The notes beneath the pieces are model-generated. The model worked only from the letters and a program-made list of their open reading frames with translations, did no database searches and was not told where the DNA came from. A program made the translations under genes and the position numbers. From positions 14,934,347 to 14,998,346 of the forward strand of contig NC_085047.1 in assembly GCF_963662255.1 (NCBI RefSeq): a stretch of 64,000 nucleotides of DNA, given 5' to 3'. The DNA is from Cinclus cinclus. Its lineage: Eukaryota > Chordata > Aves > Passeriformes > Cinclidae. Below, piece after piece: positions 29,001 to 42,736 of the stretch; the first letter of the stretch is position 1; every line of letters starts with the position of its first letter.

Positions 29001-32000
29001 CTTAAAGTACAATCCAAAGTACATTTGTCTGGACTAAAGCAATTAACTATATATGAAGAAATATACATATATATATATAAAAAACTAATTTGTGGTGCTT
29101 ACTATGTCTTCATTTTCATAGGGCACCATACATTAAAAAAGGTTATTTCTGAAACCTTCTTCCTACTTCCTCTGTAGTTCTTCCATCAGAGATATAAACG
29201 GAATTTCAGCTCACTTTGCTATTTTGTTGCCTGATTGAATTTTCTGATATAATTGTCTTACTTCCCAGATAGAACACAAGATCAGATTTGATGCATTATG
29301 CCACTAACAGATGTATGTGTTCACATGCAAAAAGATTCAAATGCACATCACCACACACTGGCATCTTTATAAATAAAGCAAATAAACATTCTTCAGAAGT
29401 CCACAGCACCTCAACAGTCTATTGCAACTTCAAGTTCATTTACAGCTCTTATGCTTTTTACTTGTCTCCCCAATCTTTGAGGTACAATTTTGCTGTGAGT
29501 TCAGTAAGATGCCTTTTCTGTCCCTCTCTTGCTCAGTAAGGCAACATGAAAGAGCTGTGCTAAAGCCCATTAGCCTAGCACCATGAATTCCTGCTCCTGT
29601 CCCACCTTCCTAAAAGGCTTACAGTCAAAAAACACCATCCCAGAAGTTATCAGGGTGACCAGCAGCAAAGGTCACCTCAAAAAAGGCTCCGAGGGATTTT
29701 CCCTTTCATTCTCTTCCTCTAGGTACCCACCACTCAGACTAAGAAACTTGCTTGCCCTGCACTACAAATCAAGAGTTTGCCTCTCAAACTCTATTTACCA
29801 AGAAGCAGGCCCAACAACGGCCTGCAAAATTCATCTTGGGAAGATGATGAATTTCTGGACTGAGTTGGCCTCCCTTCCAATTCCTTGGCACACAGGTTGT
29901 ATCTGCAATGCTTCTCCCACAAATGAGAGAGTATTCATCACAGACACAATCCCTTCCCTCACAATTACATAATCCTGCCTAATTTACTGGAATTCTTGAG
30001 TTAGAAAACAGCAGGAATAATGAAGTCTGAATAGCCTGACTCCATCCTGCCTGAGCCACAGAGCTCTTATGTGATTCTGCCCAAGTAGAAACATCTTCTC
30101 CTCCTCCCACACTGTACTTAATTCATCCCCTCTCTTTTCTACAGCCCCAGCAGACTCTCTAGATCCACTTTTTCCTTTCCACTCCATCATGGCAGTAATT
30201 CTGTCTGACAAATCTGTAAGAGAACATGCTCAGCTGCCCTGGAGGGCTGCTGAACACACTGGTGACTGAAGCATAGCTGCTTACAGGTAAAAAAGATTAT
30301 AAAATGAAGGAGGCCATGAGTGGGTGCTTGCTGCAGAGTAATTGGTGGAAAGTTTTGGTGGTTTTTCAAGTGTAAGGGAGATTAGATTTTTGAGATTCCA
30401 GGTCCCACCCTAAACTGACAGCAGTATGTCTGGCTAAAACAGGTCTACTGAAATATTATAGAAAGAGCCAGCCATAAGAAGTTTGAAAGCCAAAGTAAGT
30501 TAGAAAAAGACTGCTTGACCCTGTGTACAGAATAACAGAGGGAATTACTGGGCTCCTTAAATGGAAAGACAGAATAACCAAAGAACTACTGGAAATTATT
30601 TTATCTACAGAAAAAAAATCAGTAAAATTCACTTAAAGGAATAAGCCTGAAAAAAGAACAGCAACAGAAAACTCTATGGAACAGATATGAAATATGAAAG
30701 GCTTAATGAGACCATTTTGTGAAGATTTACTAAGATTTTGTCAAGAACCCTGGGCAGAATTCTGACCACAACCCAGTAGGGAAAAAAAAAAATCCATCAT
30801 GAATATAGGACAGTGGTACCTTCAAACAGCAGATAATAAACAGCATTTTTACTCGAAACAAACCATGTGCCCTCTGAGGCTGCTTATACAGTACTGCCTA
30901 GGAGGTGCAGTTATATCCCTGCCATTACATGCCACTACTCTTCTGTTTGCAAAACATCCTGTCTCTGCATTAACTTTGCACAGCAAGGTGCACTAAAAGA
31001 AACACAGAAATGTTCCTTAAAGCGCTGATCACATCAGCCTGGAAAGGAAGTCCAAGGGACAAGAGGTAAGAGTATCTTGACGTCCATGTACCTGAAAATT
31101 GTAATGAAAATTAAAACCTGAAATGTTCATAAATATTTCTCTTCCTCCCAAACAGACAGAATTATTTTTCTCCCACAATGAAGTGCACACACCCCTCTCT
31201 AGTACTTAGAGCAACATGTAGGGTGCAAGACTGCAAGAAATAGGAAACAAAAGGGTAAAGAACCAAAAAATTTCTGAACTACGAGTCTTATGTTGAGGAC
31301 TTCTTATATCCAGAATGGCGCAGAAGACTCCAGATATTTGGGTATGCTCCTTTCAGCAAGGTAAGATTTTTCTAATCTTAGCCTTCTTCTGGTGACAATG
31401 CTTTAATACAGAGCAATTCTTCATCATCCAGTGCATAAATCTACCAAACACCTTTTGTTCTCCACATCCACTTATTTTCATAGTGCTTAGCCAAGGAAAG
31501 CATGTCCCAGGACCTCGAAGTCAGTACCTGCTGAGTCAGCCAGGTAAAACTATACCTATGTGGACACAAAAGGTATTTGGGGAATTGGATGAAAGACAGG
31601 TTTTCTTCTAAAGAGGAACATGTCCCGAGCACCCCTGGACCAGAGGTCAAAAGCACTATCTGCACTCACTAACCCAGGAAGGCTCTAGAGAGGAAAACAG
31701 CTATGTCATACATACGGGTGCTGCATGTATTCTTAGTAAAGGATCACTTATTACCTCAAAAAAGAACCTAGTTCATTCTCAGGACAGAAAAATGACTTCT
31801 GTACACCACTGAACGTCTTTATGCCAGCATCATCAGTCTAGTGTTGAGATACTGTTAATTTAAAAAATCATGGATACTAAGAAAAAGCCTCAGGTGATGT
31901 GAAATTATCTCACAGAAACACATTCTCTTCATTTTTAGGCTCTTCTTTAATATAAAGTACACTTTGATTTTTTCTGATTATTTTACATCTCAAAATATTA

Positions 32001-34229
32001 TTTGCTTCCTACGTTGTCGTCTTCTGACTTCACAGAGAATCCCTTTATTCCCTGTATACTCATGTACTTATGTTTTCTTCCAATTACACATTTTTTCATG
32101 ACTGATGAGCTCCTGTACAGCTCTGTCAGGCAGGACAATAAATAGCAGAACACGGCATGACTCAAGTTAGGGGGAAACAGAAGAGCCTGCTTGCATATGC
32201 TAACTCTACAGCAGGAAAGGAATTGAGTTATTTAAGGCATTCTTCTCGGTACTCAGTGAATTTTTCATGAAGTTGGTTTCCACAAATGTCAAGACAGAAC
32301 AAAGACAGCAGCTTGCTTTATTTTTTTTTTTTAATAAAAGCATTTCTAAGAACCTTTACAGTAATTATTAACAAAACTGTATACCATGATTTGATAAAGA
32401 TGAGTGACACTGCAGGACCCATTTTAGTGCCCTTCCTTACATTTAAATATAAACACTAAATAAAACTTAGAGGTATTTCTAAAGACCAGATACATTCCAA
32501 ACCTTCAGGAATCTTGTATTTGTGAATGTTTTTTCACCCCAGCTGCCTTCAGGTTTTCCAAGACAAAAGTGTCTGAATTTCAAAACATATTAGGCTTCAT
32601 AAATGCTACCAAACACACAAATTTTAACACTCCAGCTATTAACATCACATTCTGTTACTGCCAAGCTGCAGAAGGGGTTGCACACCAGCTGTCAAGTGTT
32701 CCTGCTCCCCGTCTCATAGCAGGGTAGCAGACATGTCTTGCAGCAAGACTTGCAAATGCAAATCTCCAACCAGCTTAAAATTTTGTGCCATCCCTCTGGC
32801 TGAAGGGATACTTAATGCACTTCACTACGTAAGACATACTTGGAAAATGGGCTCCGATATGGCAACAACATCCAGTGAGAAGCAATTTGGATTAATGAAC
32901 TCTTTAATACCCTATTCATACCAGTGACTTGCTAAAGACACCAATCAAATGGAAATTTGGCATAAAGATAAAATACCTGGGAATAATTCAGTACAATTGG
33001 GACCAGTAATCCTGCTGTGCTTTGCATTATTATATGATGAGCTGTTTCTCATGGGCAATTCTTGGTAATTAGAGTAGAGCATCTGGTATTAGGAGTAAGG
33101 CTAGAGAAGGGCCTGCTGGTCATAGATGTCTAGAGGGAGTAATGATCATAGATAGGTGGGAAGAATGAAAATACTTCAGACATTTAAGGTTTGGTTCATC
33201 AAAAGCCATTTCAAATGCTAACATTTCAATGAGGAACATATTTTAAATAAAGATATGTTTACTTCAGCAAGATTTCAATTCTGCTCCCCTGCTCTCTCTC
33301 CCTGTTCCCAAACACCTTCATATGGCTCATTTTTAAATAAAAAATTGTATTCCTTCTACTTCAGTAGTAATTTAATCCAGTTGTTCCTCTCCTTCTCTCT
33401 CTTCTGACAAAGGACAGAAATTAGTATGAAATCTAATTCAGGCAGTAAATGTTTCTGCAATAATATCTTGTGCAAAGGCTATCATGAGTGAACAAGTAGC
33501 CCCATAAGCAGCATTTGAAATATGTAACTCCATAAGCAGCAGCTGAAGATCAGCTCTGAAGAAATACTTTGTTGATTATTAACACCCTAAGCAATCACTT
33601 CCTGTAACACTGCTGAGTCCTGTCCACACTTTCACTGAAATTACTACTACTCATAGGAGAAGGACTATGCCATATTACCAGTGACATGGGAAAATAAGAA
33701 ACTGCTTTGAGGCTTTGCCAAGTTTTTACAAGCTACCAAATTAACAATTACCTGACAAAACATGACTCTGTTCTACACAAAGCAAAGCCTTTACCCATCC
33801 CGTAGTAAGGATGGCAGTGTGGTCTGGCAGCTCAGCCACAAGGTAGCCAGGATGGGACAGCTTGGGAGAAAGAGAAGAGCCTATTTGTGCATGCAACTCA
33901 AGGAGATAAAAGCAGCAGCCACACAGACTGAATGAAATGTCACAATCAGCATTCAGCCAGCAATGCTTTTTAGAAATAAAATACTAATTATTAGCAACAG
34001 GCAACTGATAAACACTGGCATTTCTTCATGTTAAGGACAGTTCTGAATGGTTAGTAAGCAAGGTTATAAGTATTAGAGCAACAGAGAAGTTCTTGAAACT
34101 TGTCCATGGCTACCATATACTGGTTTTCCAAAAGCCACCTTGATGCTTACAAGTTTAAAGTTTTCTGATTTATAAACCAGATTAAAATACAAGGTTTAAA
34201 GCAAAACCTCACTGATTTACATATTCTAA

Positions 34230-34393
34230 GATACAGAGTTGGAAGAAGTTTTTCCTGATGTCTGGAAAACACAGAAGCTGAAACCACACTGCAAGAAAGA
34301 TGCTTTGGGGAATTACAGGCCAGGTTGCCTCCATTCAGTTTTCAGGAAAATCATTAAACACGTCTTACTGAAAACCATTTCTGGGCACATGGA

Positions 34394-34424
<31 letters not shown>

Positions 34425-34610
34425 AGCAATAGCCAAAGCAGATCTAACAAGAGTAAATTGTGCTTCATCAACCTAACTTGGCTTTTAGGATGAAACAGCA
34501 AAATGGGCAAGCTAAGAACAGAGCAGTAGATACCATCCACCTTAACTTCAGCAAGGTATGCAACACAATCACCCTCTTGCAACATCTTTGTACCCAAGAT
34601 GGAATGCTAT
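34230..34610 (+). mobile_element. Degenerate CR1 reverse-transcriptase fragment with (GAT)10
   Basis: Translation resembles the finger/palm region of the CR1 reverse transcriptase. A GNYRPGCL segment matches the family's GNYRPVSL motif, and after a frame change a 'TIHLNFSKVCNTI' segment matches the YLDFSKAFDTV motif. The catalytic-region Asp is replaced by Asn, and frame changes and stops break the reading frame, so it is a dead copy. A (GAT)10 microsatellite at 34394-34423 interrupts it. This is an older or different part of CR1 than the 3' pieces elsewhere in the window. Confidence 0.7.
34394..34423. repeat. (GAT)10 microsatellite
   Basis: Ten perfect GAT units inside the decayed CR1 reverse-transcriptase fragment. 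It is probably length-variable. Confidence 0.95.
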
Positions 34611-37170
34611 GGTTTTCATGGGTGTGGTCCTAGTCGGGTGAAAAACTGTGCTGTGGAGCCCTATGGCTAATGGCTCCTAGCTGTACTGTATTCACAGCCA
34701 TACTCTGTCTGGAAGGAAGCAAAAATACCACACCTCAGGGCTTCTTTTTTGGCACTGGTTTTGTTTAGCATATTCTATCAATGAGAAGACAGGTTCCCTA
34801 ATGAGGAAGACAGTACATTAGATAAGAGATATGACTTGCCTCACTGCGTATGCAATTTTTTTGAACCCACTCCAGATATTAAAAAATAGTTTCTAAAAGA
34901 AGCACAATGCAAATACAATTTCTGGCTTCTATCTTTAAATACACCAAAAGAGGAAAGGGGACAGGATTCTGTTCACCAGGACTCCAACTCACCTATCTTC
35001 AAGGGTAGGATGTGAAAGTTATAACTGTTACTAATGATGGGGCTGAATTGATCCGAGGAGCTAAGAAACAAAAGCTCCGTATTGTCACTACCCTCTCATG
35101 AGCACAACCAATAATACAGAAGTCAGTGTAACATACTTTCTGCACTCAGTGAAAGTCTACAATTTCTGTGAATGTGCAATGCCACATAAATATTTTATAT
35201 AAATATTACTACCTACAAAAAAAACCTCACCCTTTTTATAACAAAACTGCTCCTCTTCAGTTCTCATTGTAAGAATTAACTCAGTGAACACAACAGTAGT
35301 TACCGAGAGCTGGTAGAAAATGTTCATATTTTATCAAGTGATTAATTCCAACCTGGTTTTTTTTTCTGTTTGTTGTAAATGAGTCATTATAGACAGATGC
35401 CAAATCAGAATTAACATGTAAGATCATGTTCTGTTGAGAACTGAATCCTGCCCTTAAGGAATAATATGAACACTATGTTCTGCGCAAAAACTGAGTGATA
35501 TATATTATAATATTTGCTATTTACATGGACTTTATGCTCAGAAATACCGCATAGTGTCTTAGTCTAATCCCCAGTATCAGAATGAAGATTTTTTTTTTTT
35601 TTTACTTCAAGTATCTTGTAACACATCAACAGATAAAAAATAATTGAGAGTAAATGGATTTTAGAGTAAGGTGAGCAACAGTAAGGAATACATTAAACTC
35701 TACAAGAACATTAAATGTATCATACTGAAGGCCTACAGTAAGGATGACCAAATAAGACAGAATAAATCACAGGAGTGGAAAATTTTGTAATACATCTCAA
35801 AAGGTCTATAAAAGCTCATTTTTATAATGAAATCCTCTGCAGATTTTTGCCTCTAGTCAAAAGTATCTAGTAGAACCGTCACCAGAAAAAAAGTAACGGC
35901 AAAGCATCTATCCCAAATGTGTAAGACAACATGAGAATGATATTAAAGAAAGTCAGTGCATTATATATTTTAGGTACATGGTTGCATCAGTACCACAGTA
36001 AGGTATCATCTACCAAGACCCAATTTCTAAGAGGAATTTTTGGGAATTCCACATGTCCTAGTGTGACACACAGGCCAAAACACAATGACACTGTTCAGAT
36101 TTTCTCTTGCGACATGCAGTTGACAACAAAAGGGATTTTGGCCAATGAGCACTATCATAGACACCTTCCTTACAAGTCATATTGCTGGAAGAAAGGAGAG
36201 AGGCAAACAGGAAGAGGTGGCACCTCAAAGAACTTGGGAGGATCTGAAAGGCATCCTCCCAGTTCTCCAACATCCTTAACTAAAGTAGCCGGCTACAATA
36301 CAGTACAGGCTATGTTAGAGAACATTCCACTTCAGAGCTGTAGCTCTGATATCATGCAAAAACATGCTGTAAACTGCTTCTGTTTTAACAGACCAGATAA
36401 CAATAACTGCACAGAAGCAATGGCTCATACATAATAGAATGGCATAAGCTTAACTTGAAATTACGCTTTCCATTTTTATTAGAATATAAAAATTAATCTT
36501 GAAAGGAGCTTGACATAAGAGACATTTTGAGGGCAGTTACATTTGTGAAAAACTGACATAAAATATTACAACTGCCTATCATTTCAGTGAATTTCGCAAA
36601 AAAGAAAGGTGCATGACAATTCAGTATTACTTCTTTATGACACATCAAATTAACTTGGGGTATCATTGTCATTTAACAAAAGAGAACAAATGAAGTAGTA
36701 AAAAGGTTCTAGAGGCTACAGAAAAATGGTAGATTAAAATTCAATTAGATAGTAATTCAAAAATCCTTGTTTCTCAAGGTAACTGAAAACAAAATAACAT
36801 ACAAAGTGTTTTTTATTTAGAGACTGGAGCACAAGGTCATGTGGACGGGAAGTTCACACTGTAACTAGAATGAAGTTTGACTTTTTTTTCCCCCAAAATA
36901 TGAAACATGAAGATTTAGATAGGAGGAAAAGAAACATGAAAGATTTATTACTTCAATTTTCTACACTAACAATACAATTAAATATAATCCATTGTGATTT
37001 ACACATGCTATGTTTTCTATATTCAAAATCAATCCAGTATTTCAACATATAAAGCCCAAGAGAACTAAACACACTGGGTAACCAAATATTTCATGGATCA
37101 CTGATGAGCCTGGGAGCTTGCATTTTCAATAAACTGTGAAATAAATTTCAAAAACTTCCTTTTCAGTCAT

Positions 37171-37412
37171 GGGAAGCTATGCCAGGGGAGGTTTAGGTTA
37201 GATACTGGGAAAATGTTTTTCACCCAGGAGGTTTGGGCACTAGAATAGGCTCCCCAGGGCAGTTGTCACAGCACCAAGGCTGACACAGCTCAAGTGTTTA
37301 GACAACACTCTTGGGCACATGGTGGGATTGTTGGGGCTGTTTTGTGCATGGCCAGGAATTGGACTCAATGATCCCGATGGGCCCCTTCCAACTCAGGATA
37401 TTCTATGATTAT
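37171..37412 (+). mobile_element. CR1 LINE, 3' end fragment
   Basis: It begins 'gggaagctatgccaggggagg' and continues through 'tttaggttagatactgggaaaatg', 'gaataggctccccagggcag', 'gtgggattgttggggctgttttgtgcatggcc' and 'ccttccaactcaggatattctatgatt'. It belongs to the same CR1 subfamily as the copy at 54921-55210, sharing the 'ttgttggggctgttttgtgca' block. Confidence 0.93.
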
Positions 37413-38832
37413 AGGGCAGGGTGTTTCTGTGTTAAGCAACATAAAATCTCTTTCAGGTGGATCCAGACAACTGTAGTCACAAAAGCCCATCACGAATAGT
37501 TAGTAATCTTCAAACAGATTAAGAGCATTCACATGCAAAAGATAATGACTTGACAAATTAACAGATATTCAGAAACTGCACCCTAGGTTAAACTATAATA
37601 AAAAGGAATAAAAATATATCACATGTAAGACCCAACTCAATTAGGAACAGCTAAAACTAAAATAAAAATCACTCTCCTTCAAAGCGTGGAGTCTCAGACA
37701 TCCTAAGAAGAAGACGCTGCTTATCTACTCACCTAAGTACCTGCTAGAAAAAGAAGTAAAAACTTATATTACTACACAGCCAACGCTATTTTACATTACC
37801 AAAATTAACTTTGATACCAAGTAGTTAAGATTCAATTTTCTGTTGACCTAAATGCAATGACCTAATAGAAAAACAGGGTAATTTAAATATTTTATACATC
37901 AAGAACTCACTAACAAAGCCACTGGGAGCTAAAGATCAAACACAGTAATGCATAAAGTAAATAACTTCTAATAATCATGATCTTCATTCATTATCCCTAA
38001 AACAGTTTTTTTGCTGCCTTTCAGTATTTTAAACTGAACAGTTAGGAAGGGTTTCTAATGGCTGGGTTACGTACAAACTCTTATCTATAAATTCTGTGTT
38101 TTTTAGGTACATACAAACCCACTAGAAAACAACAACAAAGTCAGGAGGTTAACAAGAAAGATTACTATTAAAGTTGTTTTTCTTTTTTGAAGCACATTCA
38201 TATGTCTTACTAAAACTGAAGGACTTTGTATTAGCTCCAGTTTGACATATTTAACTGGAACAAATTCCCCTTGGAGTTCCCTTAGTGATCATGAAGAAAG
38301 TTTCCATTTGATTCTGAACACACTGAAACACCCTAATATTACTACTCAAGGTCAGTAAGAAACATCAAAATATCAGAATAAGTTTAAATCCAAAAAATGC
38401 AGAACTACTTATACATGCATTAATACAGATGCAATCTCTCATCAGGAAAGACTATACTGCAACCACTAAAACAGCAATCCTTTAAGGTAACAGTACTGAA
38501 GCTATTGGTTTTATTTTGTTAACAAGGAGGCTGTGGGTACCATTAAGATATGACCTCACACTGTCCAGTCTCATACCCAGCAGTATTCCCATGAAATGAC
38601 AAGCTGGGATTCCAGGAGTGGCATGATCTATGTATAAATAGACCAAATCTAGGAAGTTTAAAGACAAACTGGCTATAGACAACTGCTCTGCAGAGCCAGG
38701 TTTTTCCTTTCCATCATTTTGTGACTCCCCTACACAGGCATTTTTCCTCACTTTTAGCCCCATAAAGCCAGAAGTGGAGAGGACCAGCGTACAGTCCCTT
38801 TCAAATAAACCAATGCAAGCCTTCTCATAAAG

Positions 38833-38855
38833 AATAAATAAATAAATAAATAAAT
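38833..38855. repeat. (AAAT)n microsatellite
   Basis: Nearly six perfect AAAT units. They produce the poly-Leu/Ile/Phe-like stretch seen in an otherwise meaningless 180-codon open frame on the minus strand. Confidence 0.9.
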
Positions 38856-40429
38856 GCAAGCATAGGATTAAACAAAAACACCCAAACATTCCCATCAAAT
38901 GCTGGCTTTGATAAGTGAATACAAACCCACCCCTGGGCACCAACACTGTTCTTTCTTTATCTTCCTTCAACAATAAGGATGAGTAACCTACAGACACTTG
39001 TGACACACCTGTGCTAACAGGCAAAGACTGGCAGGCAGATGATGGTGGTGGGAGGGAAATAAGAGCTCACTCTGGAGGGGACAGAACACCTACCCATCAG
39101 CGGTTCCCCAGCTTCCTGGACCCAAGCTGGTGGCTCCTCAGAACATCCACTCCCATCCCAACCACTTATCCCCTGCCTGACCTTCAAACAGTTTTCCAAG
39201 CACAAAGATCTCACACACAGTCAAAACGGTTCCTTAAAAAACACACACTACTGTTCCACTCATTTCGGCAGAAGACTTGGATAGAGGGATGACAGCTGTA
39301 GTCTACTAGTCTCTCAGTTTTCAGTGCTGTTGACAAATCCCATGGCCAACTTTAAAGAGCTTCAAGAGAAGTAAACTTACAAAAACCCAAACAAAAACAA
39401 CCCTGAAGAAGTCAGCCAAAAAATGTTATCAAATGTATGAACTGCTGTGATTTAGAATGGATGGAATTCTGTTAAAAAAACAAAAAAAAAGCAAACAAAA
39501 AACCCCCACCACCAAATACACCTGAATGAGAAAATTCTAGGTTATTGTTGCTACTTGTCCCAAGAGAAGGATATTAAAAATATGCATTGTGCATAACCAT
39601 TCTCAACTTATATCTTCCAATGCAGAAGTTATTTTCAAGAAATTAAGTCCCCACATTTCAACACAAAATGCCTCCTACTACACAGCCACTCTTAGCATCA
39701 ACCACAAGTGTAAGCTTTCATGTAAAAGAGAGAGGAACCTTAAGGGAATTTCTCATTGCATGACAAAGATGCCTGTGCTTGTGAGTAGGTGAGACTGAAG
39801 TGTTGAAGGGTGTTTGACCTTCAAATGCCAGTTCAACTTGAAAAGATTTTGGATGTTCAACTTGCAAAGATTTTTGATGTTTACAAGAGCATGAAGAATT
39901 CTTTCACCAGGCACACACTGTGGGAAGATGGCTGCAGACATCCCATCACAGCCCTGCAGCCCTTGAATTCCAGCTTGTCATTTCATGGGCAAACTGTTGA
40001 GTCCACATCTGGCCAATGTGACGCCATTCCTCTTCTTCATCCTCATGTTGTCAGTGGCAAAGTCCAATGAATGAATGTGCTAGAATAAGGCAACTTCCAG
40101 CACTTGGAACACAGCCCTGTAATGCTGCCATGACTCCCCTTGACAGTATAGACAATTTATTCTTTGAGAACAGTTAAACATTTAGGCACTACTCTGTCAC
40201 ATCCCAAGTATCAGTTTTATCTTTCCTGAAGGACAATGTGCCCTAAATGTGAAATTCTTGACTGAAAATTAACCAAGCTCTTTCCTACACTTACTGAAAT
40301 TCAATGCTATAGATGAGCTCTCTGACACAAACCTTCCCCAAAACCCAGGCTATCCACTAAAGATGAGAATCTATATATTTATTATATATATATTATATTT
40401 ATAAACAATAAGCAGTCTCATCCCGCTCT

Positions 40430-41356
40430 TTAAGCGCTTTCCCCTGGGTGCAGTTCCAGGCACAGCCAGCAGGGGCGCTGGTGGCTCCTGGCCAGGCAGG
40501 GCAGGTGCAATGATTCCCCCACGCCTGCAGGGGGCGCTGTGACACGGGCTTAAAGATCACGCCGTTAATGGCATTGGCCAAGACAGGAAGGGATGGGGAA
40601 AAGGCTTGCTTTACAAACCCCCCGGGGCAGCCGACCCCGGCGTCTCAGCAGGACCCTCACATGCAGCAAGCTGGAATGGTAGGAATGAGCAAAATCATGC
40701 AGTAGTAGATGAGATGTATCAGAAACTCCACAGCTGCAGCTGGAACCACGGGGGCATCCTGGCAGGCAGGGGGTGTGGGGATAAGGCGCAGCAGGAAAAC
40801 TCAGGCAGTGCTGAAGAAACAGCGGAGGGGCTAGGCAGTGGCAGCCCAGCTCCCAAACACAGCAAACAGAGGCTCCCTTGAGGAAGAGGGCGTGGGGAGT
40901 GGGGGAGAATGGGCTTGGGGATCCTGGGGTTTTCCCTGAGGCACCAGAGCAGATGGTGAAGGGTTCCCTGTTTGGTGAGGTAGGATGTTAATAAGGTCCC
41001 AGTGCAACGAAGCTCTTACGAGCAGAGCTACACTCATGGCAGAAGAAAGGCAACAGGAGATGGAACCCTGCGCTGATGACAAATTTTCCCCACAGCAATC
41101 ACAGCCTCTCTACCCTCCCAATGCCAGGAGTTGGGAGCTGTACCCAACCCCTCTTCCCCACCCCAAATCTCATGATATTTCTGCCCTTCCATAGAAATCC
41201 ACAGGTAAAAAGAGAAAGGAGCCAGCTGCAGCCTTCCCCTGAGTTGCAGCAACTTCTTTTGTTTCTCTTAAGTACCTGGCCATTATTGTCTCCTAGCAGC
41301 ACATATGGAATGAAATTCCCCATAGAAAGAAACAAAAGAAAGAATCCTAAACCCCA
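40430..41356 (+). mobile_element. 5'-truncated ERVL-type LTR
   Basis: This is a relative of the LTRs at 25700-26843 and 46266-47456. It contains the GC-rich core ('ctttcccctgggtgcagttccagg' through 'ctgcagggggcgctgtg', 40437-40542), the 'agaaactccacagctgc' region, the 'cttaagtacctggccattattgtctcct' segment and an end like CCTAAACCCCA. I cannot find the TGTCTTGG start; the upstream sequence is AT-rich and unrelated, so about 200 bp of the 5' end is missing. No target duplication is visible. Confidence 0.75.
40524..40537 (+). promoter_or_regulatory. CTCF-like motif in LTR
   Basis: The same 14-bp CTCF-like string as at 26051-26064, in the same orientation. It is preserved although neighbouring bases in this copy have changed. 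Confidence 0.4.
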
Positions 41357-42681
41357 ACACAATACCAGCACTCTGACAACAAAAAACCTACTATATATTA
41401 TGCTGGTTGTATTACACATATTGATTTTAAAATATATTTTTTAAATGTTTATATTTGATTATTTTTGTATTACCTATGTATTTTTAAATACAAGCTAGAA
41501 ACCACTTACGAAATTCAAAGTGATCAAGCTCAAATGTAATGTCACCTCTAAATTACATGGGTAATATTAATATTAAATACTGTTGCAAACCATAAAGAAC
41601 ACAACACAGACATACACAACTCAAGTGCACAGTGACAGTGTTTGTCCAGCAGCTGCAGATGCCCTGGAATTGCTGCTAATTTGTGTTTCACGTAGTGAGC
41701 GGTGGTTCAGCTATTCTCAGACCCAAGGGGACTCTGGAAGCACTAACAGACATACACAATGATACAACAATGAACCGTGCCCAGTGTTACCAAGGAATTC
41801 ACCCATCTGCTTCTGCATGAAGCAGCAGCTGAGTGAGAACATTGCCCTGCTCACGATGTGTATGTGGGATAGAGGACAGCGCAGGTTCAGACAAGGAGTG
41901 ACATGTCACAGGCCCAATGCACTGTTCCACTGCATTTCCAAGACTTTCAACACCATGACTCATAACCAAGATTCTCCTTTCCACAGCGCCCATCACTGTG
42001 TGGCTTTTTTCTCCTTTGGATTTCAGCCCTCAAAGCATTATTATTCCAAGTTTCCCTGATTTTTTTCAGTTTTAATATTGGACTTAATGTTCAAGAAGAA
42101 TCACAATGCCAGCACTTAGAAGAGAGACCAGTAGTGCTCTTTCATCCTGCCTACAAGATAATGGGCTTGAAATAAAGACTAAGGAAATCTTCAACCAATT
42201 TTATAAGCTACAAACAGGATATAAATCATGGAGAAGAAAAAGTATCTTAAGGTGAGGTTTTTGTTAGGGCTTTGTTTTAAAAAAATAATTAAATGCAACT
42301 ATAAGGAAACATGCAACCACATTTTTCACTGAAAAGGGAAAATTAAAGACCATTTAAGACATTCATCAGAAGTCACCAAAGGAGAAATTAATAACCATGT
42401 TTGTTATACAACACAACATCATCTCAGCCACGTTTTAAGTAGAGTATGTCTCAGCAGTCAGGTCATCAAAAAACAGAGCATGAGAATTTTCCTCCAACAC
42501 AAATAAAGCAACATCACAAACAACACTGTATATAACAGTCTATTTTGAACACTTCAATAAACTAAATTGTACTGTAGTTTGTTGAAAAATAAAATAAAAA
42601 CTAATTTGAGGTCATTATAGCTTTCTTTACATTTGATGAAGTGCTGACACGCACACAAAAAACTTAACACTCAGAACCCGA

Positions 42682-42697
42682 TTTTTTTTTTTTTTTT
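42682..42697. repeat. T16 homopolymer
   Basis: Sixteen consecutive T residues, about 40 bp upstream of the LTR at 42737. It is the only notable homopolymer next to that element. Confidence 0.9.
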
Positions 42698-42736
42698 GCT
42701 ATGACAGAAAGGTATCTTTCTTTTGTCTTAAATTCT

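Noticed and set aside
35931..36434. 167-codon open frame, plus strand
   Set aside because: No similarity to a family I know and no supporting signals; compatible with chance.
38482..39024. 180-codon open frame, minus strand, in intron 3
   Set aside because: Contains an (AAAT)n microsatellite and no domain; its Leu/Ile/Phe-rich stretch is a by-product of the repeat.
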